From Micromonospora alfalfae (lineage in GTDB: Bacteria; Actinomycetota; Actinomycetes; Mycobacteriales; Micromonosporaceae): a stretch of DNA of 64,000 nt. The stretch covers positions 1 through 64,000 of the forward strand of contig NZ_JAKKFH010000001.1 in the NCBI RefSeq assembly GCF_022230925.1. Direction: 5' to 3'. The notes below the pieces were generated by a model. That model worked only from the letters and a program-made list of their open reading frames with translations. It was not told where the DNA came from and ran no database searches. A program made the translations under genes and the position numbers. Each line of letters begins with the position of its first letter. Position 1 is the first letter of the stretch. Shown here one piece after another: positions 27,294 through 36,892 of this stretch.

Positions 27294-29972
27294 ATGAGTC
27301 GATGGGAGTTCGTCGGCCGCACGGATGAGCTCAACCGCCTGCTGGAGGCGGTGACCGGTGAGGCCGGCCGCGGGCTCTTCTTCAGTGGCAGCGCTGGCAT
27401 CGGCAAGAGTCGCCTGCTGCGCGAGGGTGTGGGCATGTTGCCCACCGACCGGTTCGCGATCTGGTCCATCGCCGCCAGCGCCACCACCGCGGCGCTGCCA
27501 TTCGGTGGGCTGGTCCAGGTCCTCCCCGCCGAGCAGCCCCAGGGCCTCTCCCCCGCCGGCATCCTGCGCTGGGCGCTCAACGTGCTGCAACAGCAGGCGG
27601 CCGGCCGACGGATCGTGCTCGCCATCGACGATGCCCACCTGCTCGATCCGCCCTCGGCCGCACTTGTGCATCTGGTCGCCCGCGCCGAGAACGCCACAGT
27701 CCTCGGCACCCTGCGCGACGGCGAGCAGATCCCGCTGCCGATCCGCGCACTCTGGACCGACGACCTCGTCGAGCACGTCGAGCTGACCCCGATGCCGCAG
27801 GAGGCGACCACCGACCTGCTGGCCGCGATCCTGGGCGGCCCTGTCGACGCCGGCTCCGCCGACCGGCTCGGCCGCCTGTCGGCCGGCAACCCGCTGCTGC
27901 TGCGCGAGCTGGTGCACGCCGCCAACGGCAGCGCCGAGTTGAAGCGCACGTACGGGATCTGGAAGTGGACCGGGCGACTGGAACTGGCCCCCAACCTGAC
28001 CGACCTCATCGACACCCGGGTCGGCAAGCTCACCGACGGCGTCCGCGCGGTCGTCGAGCTGGTCGCGTTCGGCGAACCACTGGGCCTGCACCTCCTCAGG
28101 CAGGCCGCCGAGCAGTCGGACGTGGAGACCGCCGAGGAACGCGGGCTGATCACCGTCATTCAGCACGACCGGCGCACCAACGTCAGGCTGGCGCACCCGC
28201 TCTACGGCGAGGTGATGCGCCGTCGGTGCCCGGTCAGCCGCACCCGCCGGCTTCAGGCACACCTCGCCGAGCTGCTCGAACAGGTCGGCAAACGCCGACG
28301 CGACGACCTGTTGCGGGTGGCCGTCTGGCGACTCGACTCGGGCACCGCGCAGGACCCGGCTCTGCTGCTGGACGCCGCGGTGCAGGCGTTCACCCGCTAC
28401 GACGTGCCGCTGGCGACCCGCCTGGCGCGGGCCGCGCTGCACGCCGACGGCGGCTACGACGCGGCGGAGTTGCTGGCCACCATCCTGATGTTCGCCGACC
28501 GGCCCGACGAGGCGATCGACGTCCTCGACGCGGTAACCCCCGAGCCCGGCGACGAGCGGCGACTCTGCCGCTGGCTGACCGTACGCGGCATGGTCAGCTA
28601 CTGGGGGCTGAGCCAGGAGTCCACGGTGGAGGAGATCGCAGGCCGGGTCGAGCAGCTCAGCGACTCCGCCGACCGGTCCCGGGTGCACGCCTTCGAGGCG
28701 ATCATGCGCCTGCACCGACTGGACACTGACACCGCGGTGCAGCTCAGCCGACGTGTCCTGGACCGGCCGGCGGCCGGCGTCGCCGCCCGCGAGCTGGCCC
28801 GTTCCACCATCGCGTACGTCCAGGCCGCGCAGGGCGAGCTGACCCGCAGCGGTACGGCCATCGCCCAGGTGCACTCGGCCGCGGCGAACTGGCGCACCGA
28901 CATGCCGTACCTCCAGTTGGCCCTGGAGCTGGCCCGAGGCACCCGGCTCATGCTCACCGGCGACCTGGCCGGGATCGACGCGATCGTGGCCGACGAGTTC
29001 GCCGACCTCGCCGGTGCCGGCGACTTCCGCCTCGGCACCGGCTACCTGGCCATCCTCCAGGCGTACGCGGCCCGGCTGCGCGGGCAGAGCGACGCGGCCA
29101 TGCGTACCTCCCTGGGCGCCTGCGCGGTGCTGGCCACGAGTCGGGTCTACGCCGGTCTGGCTCAAGCCGAACGCGCCCAGGCGGCGGCGCTGCGCGGTGA
29201 CGCCGCGCAGGCGGTCGCGGCGATGGCCGAAGCCGACCGCACCCACGCGCCGGGCATGGCGGTGCTCTACCCGTGGCTGGATCAGGCCCGGGGCGCGGCG
29301 CTCGCCGCCTCGGGCGACCTGCCTGGCGCTGTCAAGCACCTCGGTGACCTGGTGGACCGGCTGCGCTCGGATGGCTTCGCCGGGCACGAGGTGCATGTCC
29401 TGCACGACCTCGTCCGACTCGACCAGGCGGGCATGGCAGTCGGCCCCACCTGCTCCGACGGTGGTCGACGCACCGTCGCGCAGCGCCTCGCCGAGCTCTC
29501 CGAGCGGGTCGACGGGGTGCTCCCGCCACTGCTGGCCCGTCACGCCCGCGCCGCGGTGACCGACTCCCCCACCGATCTGCTCGCGGTCGCCGACGACTAC
29601 GCCGCCCTGGAGTTGACCGTGTACGCGGCCGAGGCCACCTCCCAGGCCGTCCAGCGGCTGCGCCGGGAGCACCCGGCTGCCGCCAACGACGCCCGGGAGC
29701 GCCTCGCCGGGCTGCTCGGGCGCTGTGACCTGATCCGGACGCCGGCGCTCCAGGCCGGTGCGCCGGTGCTCACCGAGCGGGAGTGGCAGGTGGCGCGCCT
29801 CGCCGCGCACGGCGCTCCCAGCCGGGCCATCGCCGAACGGCTCTACCTGTCGGCGCGCACGGTGGAGAACCACCTCCAGCGGATCTACGCCAAGCTCGGC
29901 GTCACCGGGCGGACCGAACTGTGGGCGGCGCTGCGCTCGATCCCGGGCCACGACGGCGGCGACCCGAGCTGA
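27294..29972 (+). CDS. Large LuxR-family regulator with AAA-type ATPase domain
   Basis: 892 residues, LAL-like architecture. Walker A is SGSAGIGKSR (31-40) and Walker B IVLAIDDAHLL (about 107-117) in an N-terminal STAND-type ATPase. The middle is a helical repeat region typical of ligand or partner sensing. The C-terminal LuxR helix-turn-helix begins LTEREWQVARLAAHG and contains AERLYLSARTVENHLQ. ATG 27294 is chosen because the conserved FVGRTDEL follows it directly. It probably activates a local promoter, perhaps in this divergent spacer; target unknown. pncB starts 17 bases after its stop. Confidence 0.87.
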   Translation: MSRWEFVGRTDELNRLLEAVTGEAGRGLFFSGSAGIGKSRLLREGVGMLPTDRFAIWSIAASATTAALPFGGLVQVLPAEQPQGLSPAGILRWALNVLQQQAAGRRIVLAIDDAHLLDPPSAALVHLVARAENATVLGTLRDGEQIPLPIRALWTDDLVEHVELTPMPQEATTDLLAAILGGPVDAGSADRLGRLSAGNPLLLRELVHAANGSAELKRTYGIWKWTGRLELAPNLTDLIDTRVGKLTDGVRAVVELVAFGEPLGLHLLRQAAEQSDVETAEERGLITVIQHDRRTNVRLAHPLYGEVMRRRCPVSRTRRLQAHLAELLEQVGKRRRDDLLRVAVWRLDSGTAQDPALLLDAAVQAFTRYDVPLATRLARAALHADGGYDAAELLATILMFADRPDEAIDVLDAVTPEPGDERRLCRWLTVRGMVSYWGLSQESTVEEIAGRVEQLSDSADRSRVHAFEAIMRLHRLDTDTAVQLSRRVLDRPAAGVAARELARSTIAYVQAAQGELTRSGTAIAQVHSAAANWRTDMPYLQLALELARGTRLMLTGDLAGIDAIVADEFADLAGAGDFRLGTGYLAILQAYAARLRGQSDAAMRTSLGACAVLATSRVYAGLAQAERAQAAALRGDAAQAVAAMAEADRTHAPGMAVLYPWLDQARGAALAASGDLPGAVKHLGDLVDRLRSDGFAGHEVHVLHDLVRLDQAGMAVGPTCSDGGRRTVAQRLAELSERVDGVLPPLLARHARAAVTDSPTDLLAVADDYAALELTVYAAEATSQAVQRLRREHPAAANDARERLAGLLGRCDLIRTPALQAGAPVLTEREWQVARLAAHGAPSRAIAERLYLSARTVENHLQRIYAKLGVTGRTELWAALRSIPGHDGGDPS

Positions 29973-29988
29973 ACCTTAGGCTGGGGCG

Positions 29989-31275
29989 GTGAGCATCCAC
30001 CGCCCCGCGCTCCTGACCGACCACTACGAGCTGACGATGGTCAGCGCGGCACTGAAGGACGGCACCGCCGACCGCCGGTGTGTCTTCGAGGTGTTCAGCC
30101 GCCGGCTGCCCAGCGGCCGCCGGTACGGCGTGGTCGCCGGGACGGCCCGGCTGATCGAGCTGATCCGCGACTTCCGGTTCGACCCCAGCGAGGTGGAGTT
30201 CCTTCTGCGGACCGGGGTGGTCGACGAGGCGGCGGCAGCGTGGCTCACCGACTACCGCTTCACCGGCGACATCGACGGGTACGCCGAGGGTGAACTGTTC
30301 TTCCCCGGTTCACCGATCCTCACCGTCTCCGGCGGCTTCGCCGAATGTGTGGTGCTGGAGACGGTGGCGCTGTCCGTGCTCAACCACGACTGCGCGGTGG
30401 CCGCCGCGGCGGCCCGGATGGTGACAGCGGCGCGGGGCCGGACGCTGATCGAGATGGGGTCGCGCCGGGCACACGAGGAGGCGGCGGTGGCCGCGGCGCG
30501 GTCCGCGTACCTGGCCGGGTTCCGGTTCACGTCCAACCTCGCCGCCGGCGCGCGCTACGGCATTCCGACGGCGGGCACGGCAGCGCACGCGTTCACCCTG
30601 CTGCACGACGACGAGCGGGCGGCGTTCGCCTCACAGGTCGCCACGCTGGGCAAGGACACCACGCTGCTGGTCGACACGTACGACATCAGCCAGGGCATCC
30701 GCAACGCCATCGCTGTGGCCGGGCCGGACCTGCGGGCGGTACGGATCGACTCCGGCGACCTCGCGGTGATCGCTCAGCAGTCCCGGGAGTTGCTCGACTC
30801 GCTGGGCGCCACCGAGACCAAGATCATCGTTTCCGGTGACCTGGACGAGTACGCCATCGCCGCACTGGCCGCCGAACCGGTGGACATGTACGGCGCCGGC
30901 ACGGCCGTGGTCACCGGCTCCGGGGCACCGACCGCCGGGCTGGTCTACAAACTGGTCGAGGTCGAGGGCCGGCCGGTGGTGAAGCGCTCCGAGCACAAGG
31001 CCACCATCGGCGGCCGGAAGGTCGCGGTCCGTCGGCACAAGCCGACCGGCACCGCCACCGAGGAGGTCATCGTTCCGCAGGGCGTTCCCGACCGGCAGCC
31101 CAACGACCGCCTGCTCCAGCAGTCGTACGTGGTCGCCGGTGAGTCGGTGCCGCTGCCCACCCTCGACGAGTCACGGGAGCACCTGCGAGAGTGCCTGATC
31201 TCCATCCCGTGGGAGGGACTGAAGCTCTCGGCCGGCGACCCGGCGGTGCCGGTCACCGTCGTACCCGCTGGTTGA
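29989..31275 (+). CDS. pncB: Nicotinate phosphoribosyltransferase
   Basis: Makes nicotinate mononucleotide from nicotinate and PRPP using ATP, in NAD salvage. 428 residues, GTG start. The N-terminal LLTDHYELTMVSAAL, the active-site ring MGSRRAHEEAAVAAAR and VRIDSGDLAVIAQQSR are hallmark segments. It is followed 49 bases later by the nicotinamidase gene, giving a nicotinamide-to-NaMN unit. In mycobacteria pncB1 also lies beside clpS, so the neighbourhood is conserved. Confidence 0.94.
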   Translation: MSIHRPALLTDHYELTMVSAALKDGTADRRCVFEVFSRRLPSGRRYGVVAGTARLIELIRDFRFDPSEVEFLLRTGVVDEAAAAWLTDYRFTGDIDGYAEGELFFPGSPILTVSGGFAECVVLETVALSVLNHDCAVAAAAARMVTAARGRTLIEMGSRRAHEEAAVAAARSAYLAGFRFTSNLAAGARYGIPTAGTAAHAFTLLHDDERAAFASQVATLGKDTTLLVDTYDISQGIRNAIAVAGPDLRAVRIDSGDLAVIAQQSRELLDSLGATETKIIVSGDLDEYAIAALAAEPVDMYGAGTAVVTGSGAPTAGLVYKLVEVEGRPVVKRSEHKATIGGRKVAVRRHKPTGTATEEVIVPQGVPDRQPNDRLLQQSYVVAGESVPLPTLDESREHLRECLISIPWEGLKLSAGDPAVPVTVVPAG

Positions 31276-31324
31276 GTTCATCCCCGAGCGCCACCCCGAC
31301 AGTGCGGAGAGAGGAAACCCCCCG

Positions 31325-31906
31325 ATGGCCAACGCGCTGATCATCGTGGACGTGCAGAACGACTTCTGCGAGGGCGGCTCGCTGGCCGTCGCCGGCGGCG
31401 CAGGGGTGGCCGCCGGCATCTCCCGGTTACTCGCCGCCGAGCCGGACCGGTGGACGCACGTGGTCGCCACCAAGGACTACCACGTCGACCCGGGTGCCCA
31501 CTTCGGCGATCCGCCGGACTTCGTGGAGTCCTGGCCAAGGCACTGCGTGGTCGGCACCAGCGGTTCGGAGTTCCACAGGGAACTGGACACCGCCAGGGTC
31601 GAGGCGATCTTCCACAAGGGCGAGCACGCGGCGGCGTACTCCGGTTTCGAGGGCCATGCCGACGACGGCGAGTGCCTGGCCGACTGGCTGCGTCGGCGCG
31701 ACGTGGACCGGGTCGACGTGGTCGGCATCGCCACGGACCACTGCGTCCGGGCTACCGCGCTGGACGCCGCCCGGGAGGGTTTCGCCACCACAGTGCTGCT
31801 GGAGTTGACCGCCGCCGTCGCACCGGCGACCACCGACGTGGCCCTACGCGCGATGGAGGGCGCCGGGGTGATCATGCACGGCCAGCCTGTGATCAGGGCC
31901 GCATGA
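31325..31906 (+). CDS. pncA: Nicotinamidase
   Basis: Isochorismatase-fold amidase of 193 residues converting nicotinamide to nicotinate. The catalytic triad is Asp9 (IIVDVQNDF), Lys98 (IFHKGEHAA) and Cys140 (ATDHCVRATALDA). Metal ligands correspond to Asp51, His53 and His73 (KDYHVDPGAHF, SWPRHC). It supplies substrate for the pncB product next door. The AG-rich sequence GAGAGAGG upstream serves as ribosome site. Confidence 0.95.
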   Translation: MANALIIVDVQNDFCEGGSLAVAGGAGVAAGISRLLAAEPDRWTHVVATKDYHVDPGAHFGDPPDFVESWPRHCVVGTSGSEFHRELDTARVEAIFHKGEHAAAYSGFEGHADDGECLADWLRRRDVDRVDVVGIATDHCVRATALDAAREGFATTVLLELTAAVAPATTDVALRAMEGAGVIMHGQPVIRAA

Positions 31907-31970
31907 GCTGCTAATTGGTTGGCCCAGGGGCCGCCGCCGGTCAAGGATGTCGCCGGAGGTACGGACCCAC

Positions 31971-33194
31971 GTGAACATGAAGCCTTACCGGCGGGCGCTC
32001 GCCCTGCCCGGCCTGCGGTCGCTGCTACTGGTTGCCGTCCTCGCCCGCATCCCGCTCACCGCGACCGGGGTGACGCTGACCTTCCACGTGGTGCTCGATC
32101 TTGATCGGGGCTACGGGGCGGCCGGGCTGGTGGGTGCGGCGGTCACCGTGGGCGCGGCGATCGGCGGGCCGCTGCTCGGCCGACTCGTGGACCGGCGTGG
32201 ACTGCGCCCGGTCCTCGTGCTCACCGCGATCGCCGAGGCGATCTTCTGGTCCACCGCGCCGTCGCTGGCGTACCCCGTGCTCCTGCCAGCAGCGTTCGTG
32301 GCCGGCTCCCTGGCCCTGCCCATCTTCTCCGTGGTCCGTCAGTCGATCGCCGCGCTGGTCCCCGAGGACCAACGCCGCCCCGCCTACGCGCTGGACTCGA
32401 TGTCGGTGGAGCTGTCCTTCATGATCGGCCCGGCGTTGGCGGTGGCCCTGGTCACCGCGATCTCCGCGCAGACCACCATGTACCTGGTCGGCGGCGGCAT
32501 CGTCGCCGCCGGGATCGCACTGTGGGTGGTCAACCCACCGATCCGGGAGGCTACCGAGCCCACCGGCCCACAACGCCGCGTGCCGCGCCGGGAGTGGCTG
32601 ACCCCCCGACTGCTCGCCGTCCTGGCGCTCAGCGCCGCGGCGACCCTGGTGCTCGGGGGCACCGACGTGGCGGTGGTCGCCGTCCTGCGGGCCAGCGGCG
32701 AGGTCGGCTGGACCGGCGCGGTCCTGGCCATCTGGGCGGTCGCCTCGCTGGCCGGCGGTTTCGCCTACGGCGCCGTGCACCGCTCGTTCTCCCCGCTGGC
32801 GCTGACCGCCGCGCTGGCCCTGTGCACCATTCCGGTGGGGCTGGGCGGTGCGCACTGGTGGCTGCTGTGCCTGGCGCTGATCCCCGCTGGCGCTCTCTGC
32901 GCGCCGACCATCGCGGCCGGCTCGGACGCGGTCAGCCGCCTGGCTCCGGCCGAGGTACGCGGTGAGGCGATGGGTCTGCACGGCTCCGCGGTCACCGTCG
33001 GCATCGCGATCGGCGCGCCGCTCGCCGGCGCGGTGATCGACGCCAGCGCGCCACCCTGGGGCTTCGTGGTGACCGGAGCGCTCGGCGCGCTGGTCACCCT
33101 GGTGGTGCTGCCGATCGAGCTGCGCCGCCGCCGCATCGCTGACGCGGCCACCCCGCCGCCCGCCGAGGCCGACCTCACCTCCGCCGCCCACTGA
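31971..33194 (+). CDS. MFS transporter
   Basis: About 407 residues and 12 predicted membrane helices in two six-helix halves. The motif GRLVDRRGLRPVL between helices 2 and 3 is the MFS A-motif, and VTVGIAIGAPLAGAVID repeats the helix-11 pattern. Substrate is unknown; such proteins are often exporters. GTG 31971 is chosen with GGAGG 12 bases upstream; ATG 31947 would add eight residues. A 9-bp tandem repeat starts at the stop codon. It lies near pncA but 65 bases away, so co-regulation is uncertain. Confidence 0.85.
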   Translation: MNMKPYRRALALPGLRSLLLVAVLARIPLTATGVTLTFHVVLDLDRGYGAAGLVGAAVTVGAAIGGPLLGRLVDRRGLRPVLVLTAIAEAIFWSTAPSLAYPVLLPAAFVAGSLALPIFSVVRQSIAALVPEDQRRPAYALDSMSVELSFMIGPALAVALVTAISAQTTMYLVGGGIVAAGIALWVVNPPIREATEPTGPQRRVPRREWLTPRLLAVLALSAAATLVLGGTDVAVVAVLRASGEVGWTGAVLAIWAVASLAGGFAYGAVHRSFSPLALTAALALCTIPVGLGGAHWWLLCLALIPAGALCAPTIAAGSDAVSRLAPAEVRGEAMGLHGSAVTVGIAIGAPLAGAVIDASAPPWGFVVTGALGALVTLVVLPIELRRRRIADAATPPPAEADLTSAAH

Positions 33195-33257
33195 CGACCG
33201 TTACAACCACTACGACCGCTACGACCGCTACGACCGCTACGACCGCTACGACCGCTA
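33195..33257. repeat. 9-bp tandem repeat array
   Basis: Seven 9-base units begin immediately after the MFS stop. The last five are exact copies of CGACCGCTA and the first two are degenerate. Confidence 0.92.
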
Positions 33258-33448
33258 CGACGCAGCGAAGCTGAAGGTCGGCGTCCCTTGCCGGTCTCCG
33301 CGTTGCGCTGTCCGACCGCGGCGACGGCACGCGAGACCGACCTGCGGCGGGGAGCGGCCTGCGCGGTGGTCCCCTGCGCGGGGTCGCGGGGTCCCTCCGC
33401 CGCGCGGGGTCCGTCCGCGCGGGGTCCGTCCGCGCGGGCAGCATCATG
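33258..33448. other. Gene-free repeat-containing spacer
   Basis: No convincing gene. It contains a 15-bp repeat GCGGGGTCCGTCCGC, twice near 33404-33437. The sequence is GC-rich with no clear start signals. Confidence 0.5.
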
Positions 33449-33506
33449 CTGATGAGCCTGATGTCTGTGAGTCATCGTGATGACTCACAGACATCAGGCT
33501 CATCAG
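33449..33506. repeat. 58-bp near-perfect inverted repeat
   Basis: Two 28-base arms (33449-33476 and 33479-33506) are exactly complementary around a GT centre. The arms are about 50 per cent GC, much lower than the surroundings. The left arm begins CTGATGAGCCTGATG and ends GTGAGTCATC. It lies between convergent MFS and ctaD transcripts. It could be a bidirectional terminator, a mobile-element remnant or a protein-binding dyad. Confidence 0.93.
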
Positions 33507-33552
33507 GGAGATAGCCCCGAGGCCCAGCCGCGCCGAGCCAAGGGCACGCCCG

Positions 33553-33741
33553 GCCAGGACCAGGCCGAACCAAAATCCCGCCCAACCAAGGCCACACCCA
33601 GCCAGGACCAGGCCGAACCGAAACCCCGCCCAACCAAGGCCACGCCCAGCCAGGACCAGGCCGAACCGAAACCCCGCCCAACCAAGGCCACACCCAGCCA
33701 GGACCAGGCCGAACCAAACCCCCGCCCAACCAAGGGCGGGC
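33553..33741. repeat. 48-bp minisatellite, four copies
   Basis: Units start at 33553, 33601, 33649 and 33697, each beginning GCCAGGACCAGGCCGAACC and including CCAACCAAGGCCAC. Differences are a few A/G or T/C changes; the last unit is partial. Read on the plus strand the unit is 16 codons (SQDQAEPKPRPTKATP-like), with an open frame from 33477, but there is no ribosome site and no family match, so I do not call a gene. Confidence 0.92.
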
Positions 33742-33834
33742 ACGTCGCGTGTACAAGCCGCTGGCAAGCCGCGTGGAGCGGCCGGAACGAGGCGAGATGG
33801 CGAGATGGCGAGAGTGGCAATGGGCTGGACATGG

Positions 33835-33876
33835 CGACGGGCGCCGCTCCCGGTGTCCCGGGGGCGGCGCCCGTCG
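33835..33876 (-). terminator. Terminator of ctaD
   Basis: CGACGGGCGCCGC, 16-base loop, GCGGCGCCCGTCG: a perfect 13-bp stem starting 18 bases past the ctaD stop. Confidence 0.85.
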
Positions 33877-33894
33877 TACTGCTGAGCGTGAGCG

Positions 33895-35655
33895 TCAGTG
33901 CCGGTCGACGTCGCTCGCGGTGTCCTCGCGGTAGCTGGCTCCGCCGTCCGACTCGCTGGTGAGCGGCTTGGCGCCACCCTCCGGCGGGCCGGCCAGGCTC
34001 TGGCCACCGGCCGCCAGCTCCGGGAACTTCGCGTCGAACGCCGGCCGCTCGGAGCGGATCCGCGGCATCCGGTCGAAGTTGCGCAGCGGCGGCGGGCTGC
34101 TGGTCGCCCACTCCAGCGAGTTGCCGTGACCCCAGGGGTCGTTCACCTCGACCACCGGGCCGGTCTTGTACGACTTCCAGCAGTTGTAGATGAACGGCAG
34201 CGTGGAGATACCAGTGATGAACGCGCCGATCGTAGAGATCGTGTTCAGCGTGGTGAAGCCGTCGCCGGGCAGGTAGTCGGCGTACCGACGGGGCATGCCC
34301 TCGTTGCCGAGCCAGTGCTGCACCAGGAACGTGGTGTGGAAGCCGATCATGGTGAGCCAGAAGTGCACCTTGCCCAGGCGCTCGTCGAGCATCCGGCCGA
34401 ACATCTTCGGGAACCAGAAGTAGATGCCCGCGAAGACCGCGAACACGATGGTGCCGAAGAGCACGTAGTGGAAGTGCGCCACCACGAAGTACGAGTCCGA
34501 CACGTGGAAGTCGATCGGCGGGCTGGCCAGCAGCACACCGGTGAGACCACCGAAGAGGAACGTGACCAGGAAGCCGACCGACCAGAGCATGGGCGTCTCG
34601 AAGCTGATCTGGCCCCGCCACATGGTGCCGATCCAGTTGAAGAACTTCATACCGGTCGGCACGGCGATCAGGTAGCTCAGGAAGCTGAAGAACGGCAGCA
34701 GCACCTGGCCGGTGGCGAACATGTGGTGCGCCCAGACGCTCATCGACAGCGCCGCGATGGAGATGGTGGCGGCCACCAGGCCCTTGTAGCCGAAGATCGG
34801 CTTGCGGGAGAAGACCGGAATGATCTCGCTGATGATGCCGAAGAACGGCAGCGCGACGATGTACACCTCGGGGTGCCCGAAGAACCAGAACAGGTGCTGC
34901 CAGAGCATCGGCCCACCGGTTGCCGGGTCGTACACGTGCGCGCCGAGGATGCGGTCCGCGGCGAGCGCGAAGAGCGCGGCGGCCAGCAGCGGGAAGACCA
35001 GGATCACCAGGAGGCTGGTGACCAGGATGTTCCACGTGAAGATCGGCATCCGGAACATGGTCATGCCGGGCGCGCGCAGGGTCAGCACCGTGGTGATCAT
35101 GTTCACGGCACCGAGGATCGTGCCCAGGCCGGAGATGGCCAGACCCATGATCCACATGTTGGCGCCGACGCCCGGCGAGTGCTCGACGCTGCTCAGCGGC
35201 GCGTACGCGAACCAGCCGAAGTCAGCGGCGCCACCCGGGGTGATGAATCCGGCGGTCGCCATCGTTCCGCCGAACAGGTACAGCCAGTAGGCGAAGCTGT
35301 TCAGTCGGGGGAAGGAGACGTCAGGCGCGCCGATCTGGATCGGCACGATGTAGTTCGCGAACGCGAACACGATCGGTGTCGCGAAGAACAGCAACATGAT
35401 CGTGCCGTGCATCGTGAAGAGCTGGTTGTACTGCTCGGGCGACAGGAACTGCAGCCCGGGTCGGGCCAGCTCAGCACGCATGACCAGAGCCATCAGGCCA
35501 CCGATCATGAAGAACGCGAACGCGGTGATCATGTACATGATCCCGATTTGCTTCGCGTCCGTGGTTCGCAGCAGCCGCGCGATGGCCGACCCCTTGACCG
35601 GCTCCCGGACCGGCCAGGGCCGGGTCACGACCGGCTTGGGTGCGACGGTGGTCAC
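33895..35655 (-). CDS. ctaD: Cytochrome c oxidase subunit I
   Basis: Catalytic heme-copper subunit of the aa3 terminal oxidase; 586 residues and twelve helices. Key pieces are [15 protein letters not shown] (low-spin heme His), [15 protein letters not shown] (CuB His with the cross-linked Tyr), SVWAHHMF (CuB His pair) and [11 protein letters not shown] (heme a and a3 ligands). The K-channel segment [10 protein letters not shown] is present. GTG 35655 is chosen because GGAGG lies six bases upstream. The C-terminal 60 residues are a hydrophilic, variable tail. The other oxidase subunits are not in the window. Inner-membrane respiratory enzyme. Confidence 0.97.
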   Translation of the reverse strand: MTTVAPKPVVTRPWPVREPVKGSAIARLLRTTDAKQIGIMYMITAFAFFMIGGLMALVMRAELARPGLQFLSPEQYNQLFTMHGTIMLLFFATPIVFAFANYIVPIQIGAPDVSFPRLNSFAYWLYLFGGTMATAGFITPGGAADFGWFAYAPLSSVEHSPGVGANMWIMGLAISGLGTILGAVNMITTVLTLRAPGMTMFRMPIFTWNILVTSLLVILVFPLLAAALFALAADRILGAHVYDPATGGPMLWQHLFWFFGHPEVYIVALPFFGIISEIIPVFSRKPIFGYKGLVAATISIAALSMSVWAHHMFATGQVLLPFFSFLSYLIAVPTGMKFFNWIGTMWRGQISFETPMLWSVGFLVTFLFGGLTGVLLASPPIDFHVSDSYFVVAHFHYVLFGTIVFAVFAGIYFWFPKMFGRMLDERLGKVHFWLTMIGFHTTFLVQHWLGNEGMPRRYADYLPGDGFTTLNTISTIGAFITGISTLPFIYNCWKSYKTGPVVEVNDPWGHGNSLEWATSSPPPLRNFDRMPRIRSERPAFDAKFPELAAGGQSLAGPPEGGAKPLTSESDGGASYREDTASDVDRH

Positions 35656-35785
35656 GAGTGGCCTCCGGTTCTCGGTTGTCCCGCTCGGCACACGCTGGTT
35701 ATCGGCGGGCCGTCATCCGCAAGGAGGATAGTCCCCGGCAGGTCGCAGCGCCGCGTGGGGTGGCGTGACACGATCTACTACGGGC

Positions 35786-36892
35786 CTACAGCGGGCCGAG
35801 CAGGAGCCGGTAGTGCTCCCCGAAGATCCGGTCGCCGCGTCCGCGCAGCAGTGGGTCGCGCAGCGCCGGCGGGACGTCCCTGGTGCGGTTGCGGTCCCGG
35901 GTCCGGTCCCGCACCCATCGGGTACGCGGACGGCGACGGCTTTCGTACGCCACCAGCGCCGCCTCCACGCTGTTGGCGGCGCGCAGCGACTCGGCCAGCA
36001 CCACGGCGTCCTCCAACGCCATGGCCGCACCCTGCGACAGCGTCGGCGCGGTGGCGTGCGCGGCGTCGCCGACCAGCAGGACACGCCCCCGGAACCAGCG
36101 ACCCAACTCCACCTCGTCGGTGGTCCCGACGTGCACCTCGTCGAGGGCCGCCAGCACCTCTGGCACCGGGCCGCGGTAGTCGGCGAAGAGGTCCCGCAGC
36201 CGCGCGAGGGGGTCGGCCGGTTCCTCGGTGCCGGCCTCGTCGGCGTAGAGGTGCAGCCGCCCGGCACCGATCGGCACCATCAGGAACCCGGAGCGCTGGC
36301 CGAGCAGTGCGGTCCACTCGGTGACCGGCGGGCCGTCGCGCAGGACGGCCCGGTAGACCACCTGCCCGACCGGACGCGGCGGACCACCGAGCGCGGCCAG
36401 CGCACGGACCGAGGAGCGTGGCCCGTCGGCGCCGATGACCAGGTCGTACTCCGTGGTGGTGCCGTCGGTGAAGGTGACGCCGACAGCGCCCGGAAGGAGG
36501 TCCAGGGTGCGGACCTCGGCGCCGTGCCGGACGGCGCCGCCGGCGCCGCTGAGCAGCACCCGGTGCAGGTCGGCCCGGGGCAGCGCCCGACACTCGCCGA
36601 CGCCGGCCCAGAGTGCGTCGAGGTCGACCTCGCAGAGTTGCGCGCCCGCGGCGTCGAAGAACCGCTGCCGGTGGATCACCTGCCCGGTCGGCCGGACCGG
36701 GTCGTGCAGGTCCAGCCGGTGCAGTGCGCGGGCGGCGTTGCCGGGCAGGTAGAGACCGGTCTCGGTGGACTCCCCCGGTGGCAGCTTGTCGGTGACGTCG
36801 GGCCGGAAGCCCGCCAGGCGCAGCGCCCGGGCTACGGCCAGACCGGCGATGCCCGCGCCGACGACGAGGATGCGCAGGGGGGAGCCACCCAT
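35786..36892 (-). CDS. FAD-dependent monooxygenase (aromatic hydroxylase type)
   Basis: 368 residues, group A flavoprotein fold. RILVVGAGIAGLAVARALR is the GxGxxG dinucleotide site, YDLVIGADGPRSSVR the DG motif and VLLVGDAAHATAPTLSQGAAM the GD motif that binds the FAD ribityl chain. It hydroxylates or epoxidises an aromatic or polyketide substrate with NAD(P)H and O2; the substrate is unknown. ATG 36892 lies 11 bases after GGAGG. It stands alone, divergent from the GH12 gene. It could be a degradative hydroxylase or a tailoring enzyme. Confidence 0.85.
   Translation of the reverse strand: MGGSPLRILVVGAGIAGLAVARALRLAGFRPDVTDKLPPGESTETGLYLPGNAARALHRLDLHDPVRPTGQVIHRQRFFDAAGAQLCEVDLDALWAGVGECRALPRADLHRVLLSGAGGAVRHGAEVRTLDLLPGAVGVTFTDGTTTEYDLVIGADGPRSSVRALAALGGPPRPVGQVVYRAVLRDGPPVTEWTALLGQRSGFLMVPIGAGRLHLYADEAGTEEPADPLARLRDLFADYRGPVPEVLAALDEVHVGTTDEVELGRWFRGRVLLVGDAAHATAPTLSQGAAMALEDAVVLAESLRAANSVEAALVAYESRRRPRTRWVRDRTRDRNRTRDVPPALRDPLLRGRGDRIFGEHYRLLLGPL

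Noticed and set aside
33195..33257. CRISPR-like array
   Set aside because: Nine-base units without spacers are simple tandem repeats.
33477..33962. Open frame of about 160 codons through the 48-bp repeats, with Pro/Lys-rich repeats
   Set aside because: The ATG sits in the inverted-repeat arm, there is no ribosome site, and the frame simply follows a repeat whose unit is a multiple of three. Kept as a repeat only.
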